Assembly (NCBI GenBank): GCA_947465365.1
Contig: CANIAV010000028.1
Location: 1-8,482 of the forward strand
Reading direction: 5' to 3'
Length of the DNA stretch: 8,482 bases
Source: Actinomycetota bacterium
GTDB taxonomy: Bacteria > Actinomycetota > Actinomycetes > Nanopelagicales > Nanopelagicaceae
Shown here piece by piece: positions 6,944 through 8,482 of the stretch. Position numbers and translations under genes: made by a program. Under the pieces are notes generated by a model, which was not told the origin of the DNA, searched no databases, and saw only the letters and a program-made list of their open reading frames with translations. Position 1 is the stretch's first letter, and every line of letters starts with the position of its first letter.

Positions 6944-6970
6944 GGGCGGTCTTCGTTAACTACAGATGCA

Positions 6971-6976
6971 TAGTTT
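6971..6976 (+). promoter_or_regulatory. Putative -10 element of pstS
   Basis: TAGTTT fits TANNNT and begins 38 bases after the start of the last PHO unit (6933), exactly as for phoU. It predicts a transcript start near 6983 and a leader of about 34 nt. TATATC at 6995 is another possible AT-rich element, but it would leave too short a leader for the Shine-Dalgarno. No recognisable -35 hexamer is present. Confidence 0.5.
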
Positions 6977-7003
6977 TCTCCTAGCAGTACACCTATATCT
7001 AAT

Positions 7004-7010
7004 AAGGGGA
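7004..7010 (+). promoter_or_regulatory. Ribosome binding site that fixes the pstS start
   Basis: AAGGGGA stands 6 nt before ATG 7017 and is the strongest Shine-Dalgarno in the window. It decides against the in-frame ATG at 6966, which would add 17 residues in front of an otherwise normal signal peptide and lies upstream of the proposed -10 element. Confidence 0.8.
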
Positions 7011-7016
7011 AAATTA

Positions 7017-8165
7017 ATGAAAGTTTCAATGCTCGCAAAATCTGCAGCAGTTGCACTAGTTTTTGGGCTTGTCGCCTCGACACCAGCTCACGCAGTAGAT
7101 CTACAAGGTTCTGGCGCATCTTTCCCAGCACTTCTAATCGAAGCTTGCAAGGCTCCATTTGCTAACTCAGGTGCAGGCCACACATATGTTTATGCATCTT
7201 CTAGCTCAGGTACCGGACAGTCAAACTCTGACAAGTCAATCGGCGATTTCTGGATGTCAGACGGTGCCTACACAGCAGCAACAAAGCGCGCATCATTGAT
7301 CCACGTTCCACTTGTAGCTGCTCCAATTGCTATCTTGCACAACCTTCCATCACGTAACACTCTTTCACTTTCAGCATCAACAATCGCTGGAATCTTCGGT
7401 GGAACAATTACACGTTGGAACGATCCAGCGATAATCAAAGATAACAACCGCGCTTACAACAAGATTGTTTACAAGACAAAGGGTGGCGTAATTGTTAAGG
7501 ATTCAAAGGGCGACCCAATCGTTGCTCAGACAATCCCTACAACTACTCGCTACACACTTCCAGATAAGCCAATCAAGGTTATCTACCGTTCTGATTCATC
7601 TGGAACATCAGAGAACTTCACTAACTACTTGAACAAGTCTGCTCCAACTGTTTGGACTAAGGCTAAGAACAAGGTATTTAAAGATGGTTTCCCTGGCGAT
7701 ATCAACTCAGGAGATAACCTAGGCCGCGTAGTCGGTGCTGCATCATCAACTGGTGTATCTCAGCTCGCTGGTAAGACTCCATACTCAATTACATATGCTG
7801 AAGTTAACTACGCAACAGCTAACAAGCTAAAAATTGCAAATGTAATCAACGCAGCTGGAAATGCTGTTGAACCAGCATCAGCTGGCGTTGGAGCCTTCCT
7901 TGCTTCAGCAACACAGGATCCGAATGGCTTCCTTACATATGACTATGCAACAAAGGAGAAGGGCGCTTACCCACTGGGAATCGTTTCTTACCTTCTAGCT
8001 GATACTTCATATCCAGATAAGACAAAGGCAGCAGCAGTTGCAGCTTACGCAAAGTTCATCTTGAGCCCAGCTTGTTCACTCGAAAAGGGTGCAGCACTTG
8101 GTTTCAGCGTGATCGACGGTGACCTACTTAAGAAGTCACTCGCACAGGTTGCAAAGATCGGTTAA
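7017..8165 (+). CDS. pstS: Phosphate-binding protein PstS, secreted form
   Basis: The 382-residue product starts with a signal peptide: MKVSMLAK, a hydrophobic core (AAVALVFGLVA), then STPAHA followed by VDL, a signal peptidase I site after Ala26. There is no lipobox cysteine, unlike most actinobacterial PstS. The mature protein is a two-lobed periplasmic-binding fold; phosphate-contact segments can be matched to E. coli PstS as GSGASFP (31-37), SSSSGTGQS (61-69), the SD pair at 81-82, and RSDSSGTSENF (191-201). It has only two cysteines, Cys44 and Cys353, both in the lobe made of the N- and C-terminal parts. It captures phosphate outside the membrane for PstCAB. Codon use is visibly more biased than in neighbours (AAG for Lys; many GCA, TCA, ACA and CTT codons), which fits high expression. 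It has its own PHO promoter, and a strong terminator begins 24 bases after the stop. Start 7017 is chosen on Shine-Dalgarno and signal peptide. Confidence 0.95.
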   Translation: MKVSMLAKSAAVALVFGLVASTPAHAVDLQGSGASFPALLIEACKAPFANSGAGHTYVYASSSSGTGQSNSDKSIGDFWMSDGAYTAATKRASLIHVPLVAAPIAILHNLPSRNTLSLSASTIAGIFGGTITRWNDPAIIKDNNRAYNKIVYKTKGGVIVKDSKGDPIVAQTIPTTTRYTLPDKPIKVIYRSDSSGTSENFTNYLNKSAPTVWTKAKNKVFKDGFPGDINSGDNLGRVVGAASSTGVSQLAGKTPYSITYAEVNYATANKLKIANVINAAGNAVEPASAGVGAFLASATQDPNGFLTYDYATKEKGAYPLGIVSYLLADTSYPDKTKAAAVAAYAKFILSPACSLEKGAALGFSVIDGDLLKKSLAQVAKIG

Positions 8166-8188
8166 TTCTTAACCTATCCACGAGGGGG

Positions 8189-8221
8189 AAACGGCCAGGG
8201 AAACCTGGCCGTTTTTCTTTT
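8189..8221 (+). terminator. Rho-independent terminator after pstS
   Basis: A perfect 11-bp stem (8189-8199 AAACGGCCAGG with 8204-8214 CCTGGCCGTTT) is closed by a GAAA tetraloop of the stable GNRA type. The T-run TTTTTCTTTT at 8212-8221 overlaps the end of the stem. It should end pstS transcripts and isolate the next gene. Confidence 0.93.
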
Positions 8222-8225
8222 CCCC

Positions 8226-8231
8226 TAAACT
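8226..8231 (+). promoter_or_regulatory. Putative -10 element of the acetyltransferase gene, leaderless start
   Basis: TAAACT fits TANNNT and ends exactly 6 nt before ATG 8238, with no Shine-Dalgarno between. This is the same layout as senX3 and phoU. A -35 hexamer with a 17-nt spacer would fall at 8203-8208, inside the pstS terminator hairpin, and no good match is seen there. Confidence 0.5.
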
Positions 8232-8237
8232 GCGCAA

Positions 8238-8482
8238 ATGATGATTCGTTTGGCAAAGCCGGAAGATATTGCAGATATCCATCGCTTGATTTATGAGCTA
8301 GCTGTTTATGAAAAAGCGCCCGAGCAGATGGTTGCCACCGTCGATCAGATAAATGGCTCTTTATTTAAAGATAACCCGGTTGCTTTCTGTCATGTAGCCG
8401 AAGTCGATGGACAAATCGTTGGCATCGCGTTGTGGTTCTTAAATTACTCAACTTGGCTTGGTAAACCCGGAATCTATCTAGA
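8238..8482 (+). CDS. GNAT-family N-acetyltransferase (diamine/SSAT-like), 5' part
   Basis: The frame opens MMIRLAKPEDIADIHRLIYELAVYEKAPEQM and runs 81 residues to the window edge, so the C-terminal half is missing. The opening IRLAKPEDIADIHRLI is the first strand and helix of the GNAT fold; LIYELAVYEKAPE and the later AEVDGQIVGIALWFLNYSTWLGKPGIYL match the spermidine/diamine and thialysine N-acetyltransferase subgroup, in which NYSTW.G.PG.YLEDL is characteristic. The acetyl-CoA loop (Q/RxxGxG/A) should lie beyond the edge. Substrate cannot be told from this fragment. Start 8238 is chosen for the -10 element 6 nt upstream; a second ATG follows directly at 8241. The gene is separated from pstS by the terminator and is probably unrelated to phosphate uptake. 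Confidence 0.85.
   Translation, partial: MMIRLAKPEDIADIHRLIYELAVYEKAPEQMVATVDQINGSLFKDNPVAFCHVAEVDGQIVGIALWFLNYSTWLGKPGIYL

Noticed and set aside
6966..7016. N-terminal extension of PstS from ATG 6966
   Set aside because: It would put 17 extra residues before a normal signal peptide, lacks a Shine-Dalgarno and starts upstream of the proposed -10 element; ATG 7017 has a strong AAGGGGA.
1..8482. Mobile element, CRISPR, toxin-antitoxin, phage or RNA gene
   Set aside because: Nearly every base is covered by recognised housekeeping or phosphate genes; the remaining short gaps hold promoters and a terminator and show no such element.

Overview
The window looks like chromosomal core sequence from a compact, AT-leaning actinobacterium. 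The two-component pair is closely SenX3-RegX3-like, the PHO boxes are the actinobacterial GTTCACC type with an 11-nt period, and three genes have TANNNT -10 hexamers placed for leaderless transcripts. Base composition is moderate (about mid-40s % GC by eye) and genes overlap or nearly touch. Together these suggest a streamlined lineage such as the freshwater acI / Nanopelagicales group. That placement is an inference from style and remembered protein families, not from a database search. I see no mobile element, CRISPR array, tRNA, rRNA or phage gene, and no gene-free stretch longer than about 120 bases.

Layout: (1) 1-291, the 3' end of uppP (undecaprenyl-diphosphatase), overlapping by one base (2) 291-1523, a complete alditol-oxidase-like FAD enzyme. 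(3) 1520-3264, minus strand, senX3 and regX3, overlapping by 4 bases; the end of regX3 overlaps the end of the oxidase gene tail to tail. (4) 3265-3353, a divergent control region with a perfect two-unit PHO box. (5) 3354-6898, plus strand, phoU-pstC-pstA-pstB, joined by a 1-base gap and two ATGA overlaps. (6) 6899-7016, a second control region with a four-unit PHO box. (7) 7017-8165, pstS with a signal peptide, ended by a strong intrinsic terminator at 8189-8221. (8) 8238-8482, the 5' part of a GNAT acetyltransferase.

The centre is a complete phosphate-starvation module. PstS captures phosphate outside the membrane, PstC and PstA form the channel, and PstB drives transport with ATP. PhoU is expected to link transporter state to the SenX3 kinase, which phosphorylates RegX3. 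RegX3 is the natural candidate to bind the PHO boxes. The two rightward PHO promoters share the same geometry: the last strong PHO unit lies exactly 38 bases before a TAGNNT -10 element in both. The same PHO box in the divergent region also sits at the -35 position of senX3, which suggests autoregulation.

Points that stand out are a SenX3 with no membrane segment, a PstS with a signal peptide but no lipobox cysteine, a gene order with phoU first and pstS last, and three starts that fit leaderless transcription with an identical 6-nt spacing. I found no convincing undescribed system; the interest is in how a known regulon has been streamlined.
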